A DNA stretch of 64,000 bases from Agapanthus africanus. Taxonomy: Eukaryota > Streptophyta > Magnoliopsida > Asparagales > Amaryllidaceae. Shown here in pieces: positions 10,156 to 20,940 of this stretch. The stretch is taken from contig CM057338.1 in the NCBI GenBank assembly GCA_030015575.1, positions 305,601,827-305,665,826 of the forward strand, written 5' to 3'. Numbering within the stretch: the first letter of the stretch is position 1; each line of letters begins with the position of its first letter. Made by a program: the position numbers and the translations under genes. Under the pieces are notes generated by a model that saw only the letters and a list, made by a program, of their open reading frames with translations, did no database searches and was not told where the DNA came from.

Positions 10156-10345
10156 GACTTCATGAGCCGTAAGGGTCCCACAAAGGTATTTCTTCCTACA
10201 AGTCGTGAGGATCTTGTAGGTGTATTTTCTCCTTAGGAATCGTGAGGATTCCTAAGTGTTCGTTTCCTCTGTAAGTCGTAAGGATCCTACAGGAGGGTTT
10301 TCTCCTCATAAATCGAGAGGATTTACAAGGGTTGTTCACCATGCG
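10155..10345. repeat. Hairpin array 2 (constant loop, variable stems), E1
   Basis: Units: arms CCTACAAG (10195-10202) and CTTGTAGG (10213-10220); arms CTTAGGAATC (10232-10241) and GATTCCTAAG (10247-10256) around loop GTGAG; arms CTGTA (10269-10273) and TACAG (10288-10292). The flanking units at 10160-10182 and near 10305-10330 pair less well. Confidence 0.75.
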
Positions 10346-10395
10346 AACATATCCCCAGTCACGGATGGGATTTGGTCAGGGAAATGTTTATTCGC

Positions 10396-10440
10396 GCCCA
10401 TGGATTGTATACAAGGGCCAGTATTGAACCACTTGTAGGG
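10396..10440. other. Conserved motif GCCCATGGATTGTATAC with covarying partner, site 2
   Basis: The motif runs into TACAAG (10410-10415), complemented by CTTGTA (10432-10437). Compared with site 1 (TACAG/CTGTA) both arms have changed together. Confidence 0.6.
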
Positions 10441-10499
10441 CAATATCGGAAGTTGCGGGGGTTGCTTAAGCACAGGTTTAGGTCTCTGTAACTTAAGAC

Positions 10500-10690
10500 T
10501 TTCAACTCTTATGAGCCGTGAGGGTCCCATAAGAGAGTTCTCCCTACGAGTCGTGAGGATCTCGCAAGTGTATTTTCTCTTTAGGAATCGTGGGGATCCC
10601 TAAGTGTGTTGCTCCCTTGTGAGTCGTAAGAATCTCATGCGGGTGGTTTCTCCTTACAAGGTCGAGAGGACCCTATAAGTGTCCTTTAAC
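10500..10690. repeat. Hairpin array 3 (constant loop, variable stems), E1
   Basis: The best unit has arms CTCTTATG and CATAAGAG around AGCCGTGAGGGTCC (near 10504-10533). Further units carry TACGAG/CTCGCA, TTAGGAATC/GATCCCTAA around GTGGG, and AAGGTC/GACCCT around GAGAG, with some mismatches. Confidence 0.7.
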
Positions 10691-10965
10691 GAGGTTGCGC
10701 CCTTTCAGGTTTTCACAAACACTCGCCGGTAGCCCTGCTGTTTTTACTCACGGAGCCCTTTCGGGTTTTCATCCGTGCCCATTTTTGCTTATGGACGTAC
10801 CGCTTTTTTTATTTTTTTTATTTTTATATAATTTTTACGAGGTCGCGCCCTTTCGGGTTTTCACGAAAACTCGCCGGTAGCCCTGCTGTTTTTACTCACG
10901 GAGCCCTTTCGGGTTTTCATCCGTACCCTTTTTGCTTATGGACATACCGTTTTTTATTTTATTTT
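10685..10965. repeat. CCCTTTCGGGTTTTCA repeat, two units of about 150 bp
   Basis: Two direct copies starting near 10690 and 10840, each with GCGCCCTTTC(A/G)GGTTTTCAC, a CTCGCCGGTAGCCCTGCTG block and GGAGCCCTTTCGGGTTTTCA. One more copy is in E2 at 30270-30390. After it, 10970-11165 holds a few GGACGTTTCGGTC units and then the gag-pol stop. Confidence 0.7.
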
Positions 10966-11165
10966 ATTTTTATATGTTTTTTTTATATCTCGTCAGCCTA
11001 AAAGATGCTGCGGTAGTAGTTTAAAGACGTTTCGGTCTGCTATTAGTTTAAGGACATTTCGGTCTAACTTTGAGAAGACTGGCTACTGCTGATAGAGTTT
11101 GAGCTTAGGAAGATAGCGAGCGGACATAGTCGTCGTCATCTACCATTGACCTAGGCTGTGGCTCA

Positions 11166-11843
11166 TTAAGCATAGTATTTCTTTAGAAAGCGACCGTTTA
11201 TTGGCCTGAAAGGCCTTTCACCGTGCATGTCCATGAGTAGATAGGCCCCACCCTGGTAGACCTTATCTATGATGTATAGGCCTTCATAGTTTGGCTCGAA
11301 TTTTCCTCGCTTGGCGCGATTGGGAATCATAGGCCTTTTGACCATTTGCACGAGTTTGCCTTGGTGGAACGTCCTTGGTCGGGTTAATCTTTCATATGAG
11401 CGCGTCATCTTTGCTTTATAAGCTTCCAGATTTTGTTGTGCTATGAGCCGAGTTTCATCGAGGGCGTCAAGCTCCTCAAGCCGAAGGTGAGCATTTTCTT
11501 CGTCCGTTAGCTCGTAGTGGACTGCCACTCGTAGAGAGGGTAATTCTATCTCGAGAAGGAGTACTGCTTCTGTACCGAATACCAACGCATATGGCGTTGC
11601 ATTCGTGGCCGTTTTAAACGTAGTTCGATACGCCCAGAGAGGTTCTTGCAGTCTTTCGTGCCAGTCTTTCTTATTTCGTGACACCGTTTTCTTCATGATC
11701 TTCATCAAGGTCTTGTTGAAGGCCTCAGCTAGACCGTTAGCTCGCGGATTATAAACTGAGGAATATCTCCAGTCTATATTATGCTGTTGCGCGAAGCGAC
11801 TGATTTTGTGGCTTCTGTAAGCTGGCCCGTTATCGGAGATGAT
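11166..11843 (-). pseudogene. E1 pol: integrase catalytic and C-terminal part
   Basis: This is in the same frame as the rest of pol and separated from it by the TGA at 11844-11846. Read from 11843 downward it begins inside the integrase core at SDNG (second catalytic Asp, near 11832). The NGLAEAF motif with the catalytic Glu follows near 11724-11737. The C-terminal domain follows (YRTTFKTATNATPYALVFG, then KLVQ...GKFEPNYEG near the end). The natural stop is at 11166. No chromodomain, as expected for Tat. Integrase joins the cDNA to host DNA; this copy is broken. Confidence 0.9.
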
Positions 11844-13457
11844 TCATCTTGGCGTTCCAAACTGATATATGACATGCGTCTTGAAGAAATGGAGGATATT
11901 CTCCGTCTTTACTTCCCTCAGCGGTACCGCTTCTGCCCACTTAGAGAAGTAGTCGGTCGTCGCTAGGATGAAACGATGTCCTCTAGACGATGCTGGTTCG
12001 ATGGGGCCGACTATATCAGTCCCCCACATTTCGAATGGCCAGCTAGCCACCGTTGGATGTAGTGGATTCGGATGCATATGGATGAAGTCCCCATGAATTT
12101 GGCATGAGTGGCATTGCTTCGCATGTTCGAGGCAGTCCTGAATCATCGTGGGCCAATAGTAGCCCATCCGTTTGATCTTCAACTTCATCTTTGGGCCCGC
12201 TTGGTGAGAACCGCAGAGTCCATCGTGAACTTCCTGAACGACTCTTTTCGCTTCGTCAGGTCCTAAGCATCTCAGCCACAGAGAATCAAACGACCTCTTG
12301 TACAGAGTATCATTGACGAAGGCGAAAGACAGAGCTCGTTTCATGAGCTGATGTCTTGTAGACGCTTCTTCAGGCAATCGGTGGGACTTAAAGTAGTCTA
12401 CGAAGACTTCCCTCCAATTCTCAGCCTTTTCCCGGTCTTTTATTTGCAGAGCCATTTGCTCAGTCGCTCTCTTTTCTTTGGATGATTCCGGAGGTATTTC
12501 CGTTGGGGCAAGCACCCGACGGCTTTGTACCACGATTCTTATGTCATCGAGGTTCTCATCAGCCAGTTCTTTAGCGAGCTTGGCCAATGCGTCCGCTTTG
12601 CTGTTTTCTACGCGCGGTATGTTTTCCAAAGTGTAGGAAGGGATTTGGGTCAACAGTTGCTGCACCTTTTCGCCGTACTTCACCAACTCTGGTTTGCACG
12701 TTTGGTAGTCGCCATTTACTTGACTGATGACCAGCTGGGGGTCTCCATATATAAGGAGGTCTTCAATTCCCATGTCGATAGCGATCTCGATGCCTGCTAT
12801 CAAAGTTTCGTATTCGGCTTCATTATTCGTCCTCGGCTCTGTTAAGGAGAAGGCGAAGCGCATAATCCCTCCTTGTGGAGTTACGAAGATGAGGCCTACT
12901 CCCGATTTGATTATAGGGGTACTTTGTTTGCGCTTTTTCATGGAAGATGCTCCGTCAAAATAAAGCTCCCATCGGGTGTCGTTCCCATCGATAGCGTCAA
13001 ACGCATGTTCGTCTGGAAGATCGCAATTTAAAGGAGAATCGGCGGATATCGGGTGCTCTGCGAGGAAGTCGGCGATGGCCTGGCCTTTCACTGCCTTGAG
13101 AGGTTGATATGTTATCGAGAACTCCATCAAGAGCAGGGCCCATTTAGCGAGTCGTCCCGTCAACATGGCCTTCGACATCAAGTATTTAAGGGGGTCCACC
13201 TTTGAAATGAGACGGACCTCATGCGCCAATGCATAGTGCCTGAGCTTTGTTATCGCGAAGATCAACGCCAGGCAGTGTTTTTCAATGGGAGAGTAGTTGC
13301 TTTCTGCCCCCAGAAGAACTCGACTCAAGTAATAGAGAGCTCTTTCTTTTCCTTGGTCATTCTCTTCCGCCCATAATGCGCCTAAGGAACCTTCGAGGGC
13401 GGTTGTATAAAGAATGAGGGGTTTTCTCTTGACCGGAGCAGCCAACACCGGCGGGTT
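11844..13457 (-). pseudogene. E1 pol: RNase H, archaeal-type RNase H, integrase zinc finger and first catalytic Asp
   Basis: The frame is bounded by a TAG at 13458-13460 and a TGA at 11844-11846. First comes the ordinary gypsy RNase H/connection (ALEGSLGALWAEEN ... SNYSPIEKHCLALIFA). Then comes a second RNase H of the archaeal type with a full D-E-D-D set (LYFDGASS, NNEAEYETLIAG, IYGDPQLVISQV, NSKADALAKLAK), the hallmark of the Tat clade. Then follow the integrase HHCC finger (HDGLCGSH ... QCHSCQ) and the first core Asp (GTDIVGP near 12003-12020). Both stops fit C-to-T changes of sense codons (CAG to TAG, CGA to TGA). Confidence 0.92.
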
Positions 13458-14306
13458 CTACAGGTAATGCTTGATCTCGTCTAGTGCGCTTTGGCATTTT
13501 TGGTCCCAGACAAACGGGGTTCCCTTCTTCATCAGGTGGCTGTAAGGACGGCACTTTCCTGAAAGGTTGGCTATAAATCGCCGTATATACGCGAGCTTCA
13601 CTTGGAGAGACCACAGCTGTTTGAGAGTCCTTGGCGGAGGCATTTCCATGATTGCCTTGATCTTGGACGGATCTATTTCGATACCCCGGTGTCGGACGAT
13701 GAATCCCAGGAATTTGCCCGAGGAAACTCCGAATGCACATTTGAAAGGGTTCATCTTCAAGTTGTATTGCCGAAGGCGTTGAAATACAGTTTTTAGGTGC
13801 TCGAGATGTTCCTCGTATGATTTGCTTTTAACTACGAGATCGTCGATGTAACATTCGACGATTTCATGTATGAGGTCATCGAAGATCTTTGTCATGGCCC
13901 TCTGATAGGTGGCACCGGCGTTCTTTAGACCGAAGGGCATCACCTTGTAGCAGAATATACCCAAAGGAGTCCGGAAGGCGGTGTGCTTCTGATCTTCGAG
14001 ATGCATCTTTATCTGATTATACCCTGATGAACCATCCATGAAGGAGAAAACCTCGTGAGTAGACGTATTGTCTATCATCAGTTCGGTGACTGGCACTGGG
14101 AAATCGTTTTTCGGGCAGGCTTTATTGAGATCCCGGAAGTCCACGCATATGCGCACTGTCCCATTTTTCTTCATCACCGGGACGATGTTGGCGATCCATT
14201 CGGGGTATTGAACTTCCTGGATGAAGCCAGAGTCGATCAGCTTCTTGACCTCGGCATTGATGCTCATCTCAAGCTCGAGCCGCATTCTCCTCGGCGCCTG
14301 TTTGAC
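13458..14306 (-). pseudogene. E1 pol: reverse transcriptase
   Basis: Gypsy-type RT with finger and palm motifs in order: KKNGTVRICVDFRDLNKACP, FMDGSSGYNQIKM (first Asp), FGLKNAGATYQRAM, and the active-site YIDDLVV (near 13837-13850), then the KCAFGVSSGKFLGFIV thumb. It is in frame with the protease part upstream, but separated by TAA (14307-14309), and ends in TAG (13458-13460) where the frame would otherwise run into RNase H. It copies element RNA into DNA; broken here. Confidence 0.93.
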
Positions 14307-17021
14307 TTACTTGATGTCCGGGGATATCGCCAATCTGTGTACAGCAATTTCTGGATTTAGTCCCGGCATTTCGGAATAGTTCCACGCGAAGCAATCTCTA
14401 TGCTGTAGAAGCACGTCTTTTAACGCAGCCACCCTTTCTTCAGATAGCAGCTCGCTGATGAATGTCGGTCGCGGATCGTCTGCCGATCCCAACTCAATCT
14501 TCTTGAGGTTATCTGCAGTAGTATGTATGCCATCTTCCAGTTCTTTCGGAGCCGGTGGAAATTCTGAGATTACCTCATTGTCATTGTTTTCGAAGCACCA
14601 GGGGAGCTCATCTATGTCCTCGGGCTCTTCTTTTAATATTGTAATCATGTGACAGGTGCGAATTCGCTTCCAATCCCAATGTGGAACCGGTTCTTCTTTC
14701 GTGGCCTTGGGCTGGTGCTTTTGTGGCGGCGTTACCCTCCAGCTGTCAGACAGAGTGAATTTGCCAAGCTGATACTGATCTTCAACCCAATTCTTGAAAG
14801 TGAAGCAATCTTCAAGAGGATGCCCTATTACTCGATGGTAAGAGCAATAGTTCGGGTGTGAGACTTTGCCCGCTTGTTCGGGGTGTTTAGACTCCGGCAG
14901 TGCAAGCATCCGATATTTTAAAGCAAGGTCAAGTATTTTCTTCGTCTTGTCCCGAGGAAACGAGTACGCTCGACCCATCTTCTTCATGAGTGATAGATCA
15001 ATAACGCTCGACTCCCGTTTGCGTGGCTTCTTAGTCCTGCTTTGTTGCTGTTGAGTGCCTTTTCGGCCTTTCGACTTATTTCTGCTTTTACGTCGAGCCT
15101 TCTTTATAACAGGTTGACAAGGAGCGGCATTTTCATCTTTCACGGCCTGTTGGAGGAGGCGTTGCGTTTTGGCTTTCTCGTAGATGACCATTTCGCGGTT
15201 ATAATCGTCCCAGACTTTTTGACCCGCTTCCTTTATAAGCTTGTCCATTCGTTCTTCAAACGACGGACTGGGCACTTTTGCATCTGGAACTTTTACTGTC
15301 TCAGGATCAGCGTTGTTCCATTGAGCATCTGCTTCTTCATCGAAGTCGTATACGGCGTAGCAGCCGTTTAGTAGCTCTCGTTTCTTTGACCGGATGTATC
15401 CAAGTCCTTTTGTCTCCATTCTCCCATTAGGCAGTTTGCGTTGAGTCCCAGGAACGTTCCAGATTTTGTCATAGAACTTGGCTTTTCGAACGGTCTGCTT
15501 GAAGGATACCCCATGACGTTTCAGCAGTTTTTTCAAACCCTCTGTATAATATCTGGGAAGACGGATAGGCTGAAGCCTGTCGAGCGTAGGATCCACGCCA
15601 TGCCAGATTTCTTTTTCCACTTTGGTTTCTTCAGAGCGGTAGAACGGAATTGATTTCTCGCTCTCTCGCCTGGGAGGGATATAGAACGTTTGCAGCTCTT
15701 CTACATTGTAAATATTAAGTGCATCCAATTCTTTATGGTGTTTAAGCGGCACTATGGCTACTTGTAAACTTTGCCCTTCGTCAGCGGACGTTCGTATTGA
15801 AGGTCGAGCAGAGAATACAGCATGGATCTCATCTTCCGAGTCGCTACCAAAGACCAACGTAGGAGTGGACGGTCCTGGCTTGTTGTGTTGGGGCGGACCC
15901 GAACAAACTATCTCCTCTTCCTCCTCAGTATCACTGCCGAAGACAGGGATGGTGACGTTAGCTTTGTTCTCTGGCTTGTGACACTTCTCCGTGTCTTCGA
16001 AATCCGGTAAGAAGTATTTGGCATCTTCATATTTGCGGACCTCGCTCACAGAGAACGGGTTCAGTTCTCCCGTCACGGTATACTCGAAACCATCCTTAAA
16101 ATACTTCATACACTGATGTTGTGTAGAAGGGATGATGTTGTACTCGTGTAACCATGGTCGGCCAAGCAAAGCGTTGTAGCATGTCATAGCATCTATGACG
16201 TAAAAGTTAATGTCCGGGAAGAGCAGCCTAAAGCGTAGCGTCAGTATCACAGATCCAAGAGTTCTTGATGACTGGGAGTCGAACCCGGAGATGGTGATCT
16301 TGTCACGAGCGAGGTGTTGGACGCTCATGCAGATTTCCTTTAACACCCGCACATTGAGTAGGTTGACAGACGACCCGTTATCGATCGGGATTTTGCCTAT
16401 CTTTATATCATGGCAGTATCCTGAGACATAGAGGGGGCGATTGTGTTCGCACGTCCCAAGGAGAAGGTCCTCGTCGCCGAAAGTGACATCGGCCGTGTGC
16501 ACTTCCTCCAATTCATCCTTCATCTTTTCCTCGGCCAGGCATGCTTGGAATTGTTCTGGGTCCTGTAGTGCCTTAATTAATGAATCTCTCGCCTCCTTTG
16601 ATAGCAAAAGGACGTCAAGAATGCTGAGCTGTGAGGGTAGCTTCCTCAGATGCGCTAAGACGTTGTAATCCACCTTATTTCTTTTCGGAGGGTCCTTGGC
16701 GCTTAGCTCCTCCACAACTTGGTCATCTAAGACGATATCTTCAGGGACCTTCTCTTTTCCCTTATCTTTTTTATTTGAGGGTCTGAGATTATTTTCGGGC
16801 AACGTGCGGTTATGTAGCCGGATATTTTCGCAGACCTTCGGCTCTTTTTCTTTTTCCGAAGTGGATTCTTTAAAGAGAGGGCCAAGCTCCAGCTCCTCAT
16901 CAGAATCGCTTCCGAACGTGAGCACTTGTGATCTCCCGGTGCTGACCATGCGACAATTGCCGGTGGTTCTGTTAAGCCCTTCGGTCGTATCGTTCTGTTC
17001 TCGGCGAGTCTTGCGCTTTTC
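14307..17021 (-). pseudogene. E1 gag-pol: aspartic protease and long spacer with a second CHHC module
   Basis: The stretch between the TAG at 17022 and the TAA at 14307 is one frame. The protease lies near 16450-16090. Its active site reads IPIDNGSSVNLL, that is D-N-G rather than the usual DTG/DSG, possibly a G-to-A change. The partner half has the LLGRPWLHEYN motif. Between protease and RT there is an unusually long spacer. It includes RLPRYYTEGLKKLLKRHGV, a Lys/Arg-rich tract, and a full zinc module (RAYSFPRDKTKK ... CSYHRVIGHPLEDC at 14805-14846) that repeats the one at the end of gag. Confidence 0.85.
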
Positions 17022-17585
17022 CTACTTAAAATGCTGCCGGTGAGCAACATGTCCTTGCCACCATCTATCGAAAGCTTTGCACTCGTGAGTGGGGTGCGAA
17101 ACCTTCTGATGATATAAGCAATATGAGGGGTGCATTTCTATTTCACCAGTAATTTTTCCTTCGGAGGATGGTAGCTTCATGCCCATTGATATGGCCTTAG
17201 CAAACCTTTTTCTCATCTTGAATTGGCTTTTGTCGATAGTGGAGGTGTTTTGCTCCAGCGGGATCGCCTCAGCTCTTTCATCAAGTCGCTGGCGTTTGGC
17301 CCTTTCAAATATTATCGCCTCACGTTCTCGATCAACTTTACTTTTCAACCGAGCTTCATTAAGGAATGCGTCAATTACTTCATCCGATGGTCCCAGAAAT
17401 TTTGATTCGGTATCTACCCCCAGCGTTTCAGTATAAGAAGTCTCCTCATCGTTCATGAGCGAATGAGAAATCACATGACAGCTCACCACGTATTCTTCAG
17501 ATTCATCTGACGAACTTTCTCCATCACCTTCTTCTTGAAAGATATGATTGAGAAACTCTTGGAGTGTAATGGGAGTCCGTGCCTT
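17022..17585 (-). pseudogene. E1 gag-pol: linker with a degenerate CHHC finger
   Basis: The frame between the TAG at 17586-17588 and the TAG at 17022-17024, same phase as gag and protease. It has an acidic start (EEGDGESSSDESEE), then a charged helix-like part, then CLYHQKVSHPTHEC (17079-17120), a third, diverged CX2HX4HX4C finger. Whether it belongs to gag or pol depends on which stop, if any, is natural. Confidence 0.75.
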
Positions 17586-20416
17586 CTAATTGTATTCTTC
17601 TAGCGCGTCAATTTGTTTTTGCAAGTCCGATCGCTTATCGCCATGCTTCAAAGGCTTCTTTGACTTCTTCTTCTTCTTTTTCGAAGATTTTGACGACTGG
17701 TTATGAATGCTTGGGCCACCTCCGTCGGTCTTTGGAGTTGGACGTGGCTTCAACATCCCTTCAATGATCTGCGGTTCCAACGGGTTCTTCCACTTGATTG
17801 CTGGACATGTCTGAAGGTCGTTTAGCATCCTCTTTGTCTTGGCTGATAATACAACCTCCCAAGGAGTTTCTTCAACGACATAGCATGTTGCCCCCGGAGT
17901 ATTCGTCCCTTTAGAGGTGTGGGGCTGCGGGGGATTCACCTTCCATTTGTCAGATAACGCGAATTTGCTCTGTCGGTACTGGTTTTCAAGCCAATTTTTG
18001 AAAACGTAGCAATCCTCGATCGGATGACCCAGTACTCGATGATAAGGACAGTAGTTGGGCTCGTTGACGTCACTTGGTTGTAACGGGCATTTTGGATCCG
18101 GCAGATTTATGAGTCGGTTGCGCAACGCCAGCTCGAATAACCTCCTCGTTTTATCGCGGGGAAAGGAGTAAGAACGTCCTAGCCTCTCCTCAAGGGCTAA
18201 GTACAGACGCACATTATTTTGACGAGCAACCGACTTCGAGTCGCTCGGTTGTTGTTGAGCATTAGCGACAACGATCGCTTTTCCCTTCCCCTTGTCATTT
18301 CGAGAGTCCGGCTTTGGAAGAGGGGGTTTATGGCCCATCTGATCCATTTGCGCTAGCTTGTCAATCAAGGCCTGAAAGGTAGTTGGCTTGAAAAACAACA
18401 TAAATTGTGAGATGGTTGCTTGCAGATCAAGGGTTCCCACAAACATACCCACCGCGGGAGCTTCTTCAATGCGCTGCTCACACTTCGACCATAAGTTCCG
18501 CCATCGTATAGCGTACTGAACCCACGTCTCTCCTGGCTTTACCCTGGCGTTAATCAGTGCCGTCATCGGGGTGCGTTCACTGGCGCTTGCAAAACGCTGA
18601 GTAAACAGCAGCTCCATCTCCGCCAAGGTTTTAATAGAGTCGTTCGGGAGCTCAGAGTACCACTCGAACGCCGTATCTGATAGGCTTTCAACAAACTGAC
18701 GAAGCAACAGCTTGTCGTCACCGCCGGTGTTGCCGCAGAGTGCCCTGAACTGGGCGACATGCTGGTGAGGATTGCCCGTCCCCTTGTAGACATGGAACTT
18801 GGGAATTGTGTAACCTGGCGGGTACTTGATTTGGTCGTTCCAACTTGGATATGGCCGCCCTGTTTTTACGACCTGGCCGGCTGCTTCGGTCGCATGATGA
18901 ACCCGTATTTGTTGGGCTATGTACTCGTCCAAATCAGCTTTAGAGATTGTATCCTCTTTAGCCGTTGACAGAGCTGGCGGAGGATTTGATGTCTCTCCCC
19001 TATCGTCTCCAAGGACGATTGGAGGCTTTTCAGCCGGAGGATCTTGTTGTATCATCATCCCTATCATGTCTTGGAAGAGGAGGCCCATACGCTGTATGTT
19101 GGCTGCTTGTTCAGCAACCTCTTTGTCCTTCTTCTCTAGTATTCGACGAAGGAATTCGGCGTCGGTTTCTTCCTCCTGGCGTTCATCCGAGGATGTTTCA
19201 GGGGTTTCTTTTGGCCCTGTAAGTGCGGCCATAGCGTTCATCATCTCTTGGAGCTTCTGCTGCTGCTCCTGAGCCTTGGTCACTGACCTCGTGTGCGGTC
19301 TATGACCTGTTGATATGCGGCTGTCCTCTTTACCAGACGCCATACAGACGGTATGAACTACAATGCCCCCAGACCTAGGGCGTTTGTGTTCACCTCCTTT
19401 GGTATTTACTGCAGGTGTAGGGACTTTCTCTGGCCTCCTTCTCTTATGGGCCAAAGAAGTTGAAGGGGCCGCTGCTTTGGGCACCCAAGCAGTTGTCGCC
19501 TTTCGTTGCTTGACCAGGGGATTTTCTTCCTGCCGACCTTTCGACTTCTTATGCTGGCGAGAGAAGTTAGGATCAATGACAGATTCTCGGACTCGTTGCC
19601 ATGTCTTATAGATCCTGGAGGACAGCGATTGAGGAGGCTGCTCCGGCTTTTCTGTTTCCACGGCAGTCTCTACCGGTGGAGAAGATCTTCTGAGCACCGC
19701 AGTTGGTGAGTTCCTGCGTACCCTATTCAGAAGCTCAAAGTTGTTCCCGGTTGGAACAGCAGCATTGACTTCCGCCGTTGGAGCTGGTGGAGTTATCCCA
19801 GAAGGGGAGTTGCCCCCAGTCTTCCTTACCCGGCGCCAGTGGCATCGTCGGGCGCGACGAGTCGTCGGTATTGGCTCAGAGACAGAAACAGCTTCTTCTT
19901 GCCCCCTGTTCGGGTGTGGGGCGGTTGTCGGTGTCAGCCTATTGAAGACTGATGTCTTTTGAGCCGCAAGAGCAGGAGTAGGAATGGGGACGGTCAACCT
20001 TGCAAAGACCGATCTCTTAGCAGGAAAAGCCGCCTTGATGACTTCAGGAGCAGGTTTGGTACTCTTTTTGGAATAACCCTTTCCGGGACTGCAAGCTTCA
20101 TTGTGGGCTCACAGGAGTTTTGGCCCAGTCTGGAGAAGACCGAGGCACCGGTGTTGGGCGACCCGTTGAGAGGGGCCGCAGTAACTGAAAGTCGATCGAA
20201 GACCGACTTCTTAGAAGCTTCTTGTACGGGCACGGGGGTGCTGAAACTTGTTGGCGGAAGCATAGTTCCGAAAAACAGCCCTGTGGTGGCTTGAGTAATC
20301 TGCTCTACGGGCATGGTGAACAAAAAGGCCGCTTGGGGCCCGTAGGTTATGCCCCCAGTTGAGTCCGGACGCGAGCTGCAGCTGCAGTTGGAGCACTTCG
20401 AACAAGTTGAGGCCAT
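17586..20416 (-). pseudogene. E1 gag polyprotein
   Basis: I take the ATG at 20416 (MASTCSKCSNCSCS) as start. An earlier non-ATG start at 20455 is possible. The frame changes once between about 20110 and 20040, after which gag runs open to the TAG at 17586. The N-terminal part repeats SVFxRL four times (VFDRL, VFSRL, VFARL, VFNRL). The retrotransposon gag (capsid) domain follows at about residues 400-560 counted from 19997 (YPPGYTIPKFHVYKGTGNP ... RWRNLWSKCEQ). Near residue 650 is a zinc module with CPYHRVLGHPIEDC (18010-18051), a CX2HX4HX4C knuckle in place of the usual CCHC. Gag forms the particle that packages element RNA. Confidence 0.9.
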
Positions 20417-20548
20417 CGATACTTGACTTCTCTTCTGCACCGAGCAAGAGACCAAATCTTAGTAAACTTGAAATCTAAAGGCAACCGTTAACAAACCGCG
20501 ATTGGTTCGCGAAGACGACACACGAAGTGTGGAGTGGAAAGAGGAAAA
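20417..20548 (-). other. E1 5' untranslated leader
   Basis: Short stretch between primer-binding site and gag start. No motif beyond an A/G-rich tract next to the primer site. Confidence 0.5.
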
Positions 20549-20567
20549 GGTCCCACCGGGCGTGCCA
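20549..20567 (-). promoter_or_regulatory. E1 primer-binding site
   Basis: The minus strand reads TGGCACGCCCGGTGGGACC, beginning with the TGG that pairs with a tRNA CCA end, 5 nt inside the LTR end. The same 19 nt are found in E2 (34059-34077) and with one change in remnant A (25298-25316). I cannot assign the tRNA from memory with confidence. Confidence 0.8.
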
Positions 20568-20893
20568 GAATCTGTTCCCCTCCGAATGACGGCGCACAAG
20601 ACTGCGAAGTCCTGACGCTGAGATTCGGGGCAGATGCTATTTGGTTTTATCCGTCCGCCTCTCCGAAGATGCCAAGTTGATTTATGGCACCGTGTATCGG
20701 AGGTTTAGACGGATACGGCCGATATAGCAGACTTCATCAGATCCCCCCTCGCTTGAGGGGTTTTTGATTGTAGGGACGCTCTTCCCTGCAGGCGCAAGCC
20801 CCTGTAGTTAATTACGCTACCGCGTCGCGGTAGCCACTTTCTCCTTCTCCAGAATTTCACTCCGTGTCGTATATGTTTTTTTTGTTTGTGGTT

Positions 20894-20940
20894 GCCCGTG
20901 GATTGTATACGGAGACTGAGTAATGCCGTCGCCCGTAGGA
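20894..20940. other. Conserved motif GCCCGTGGATTGTATAC with covarying partner, site 3
   Basis: Inside the E1 LTR. TACGG (20908-20912) is complemented by CCGTA (20933-20937). Confidence 0.6.

Noticed and set aside
8200-10690. Rho-independent terminators
   Set aside because: The hairpins are in a eukaryotic element, lack T tails, occur in ordered tandem arrays and share loops.
16696-17043. Plus-strand ORFs over gag-pol (for example 115 codons here)
   Set aside because: Opposite-strand shadows of the E1 polyprotein.
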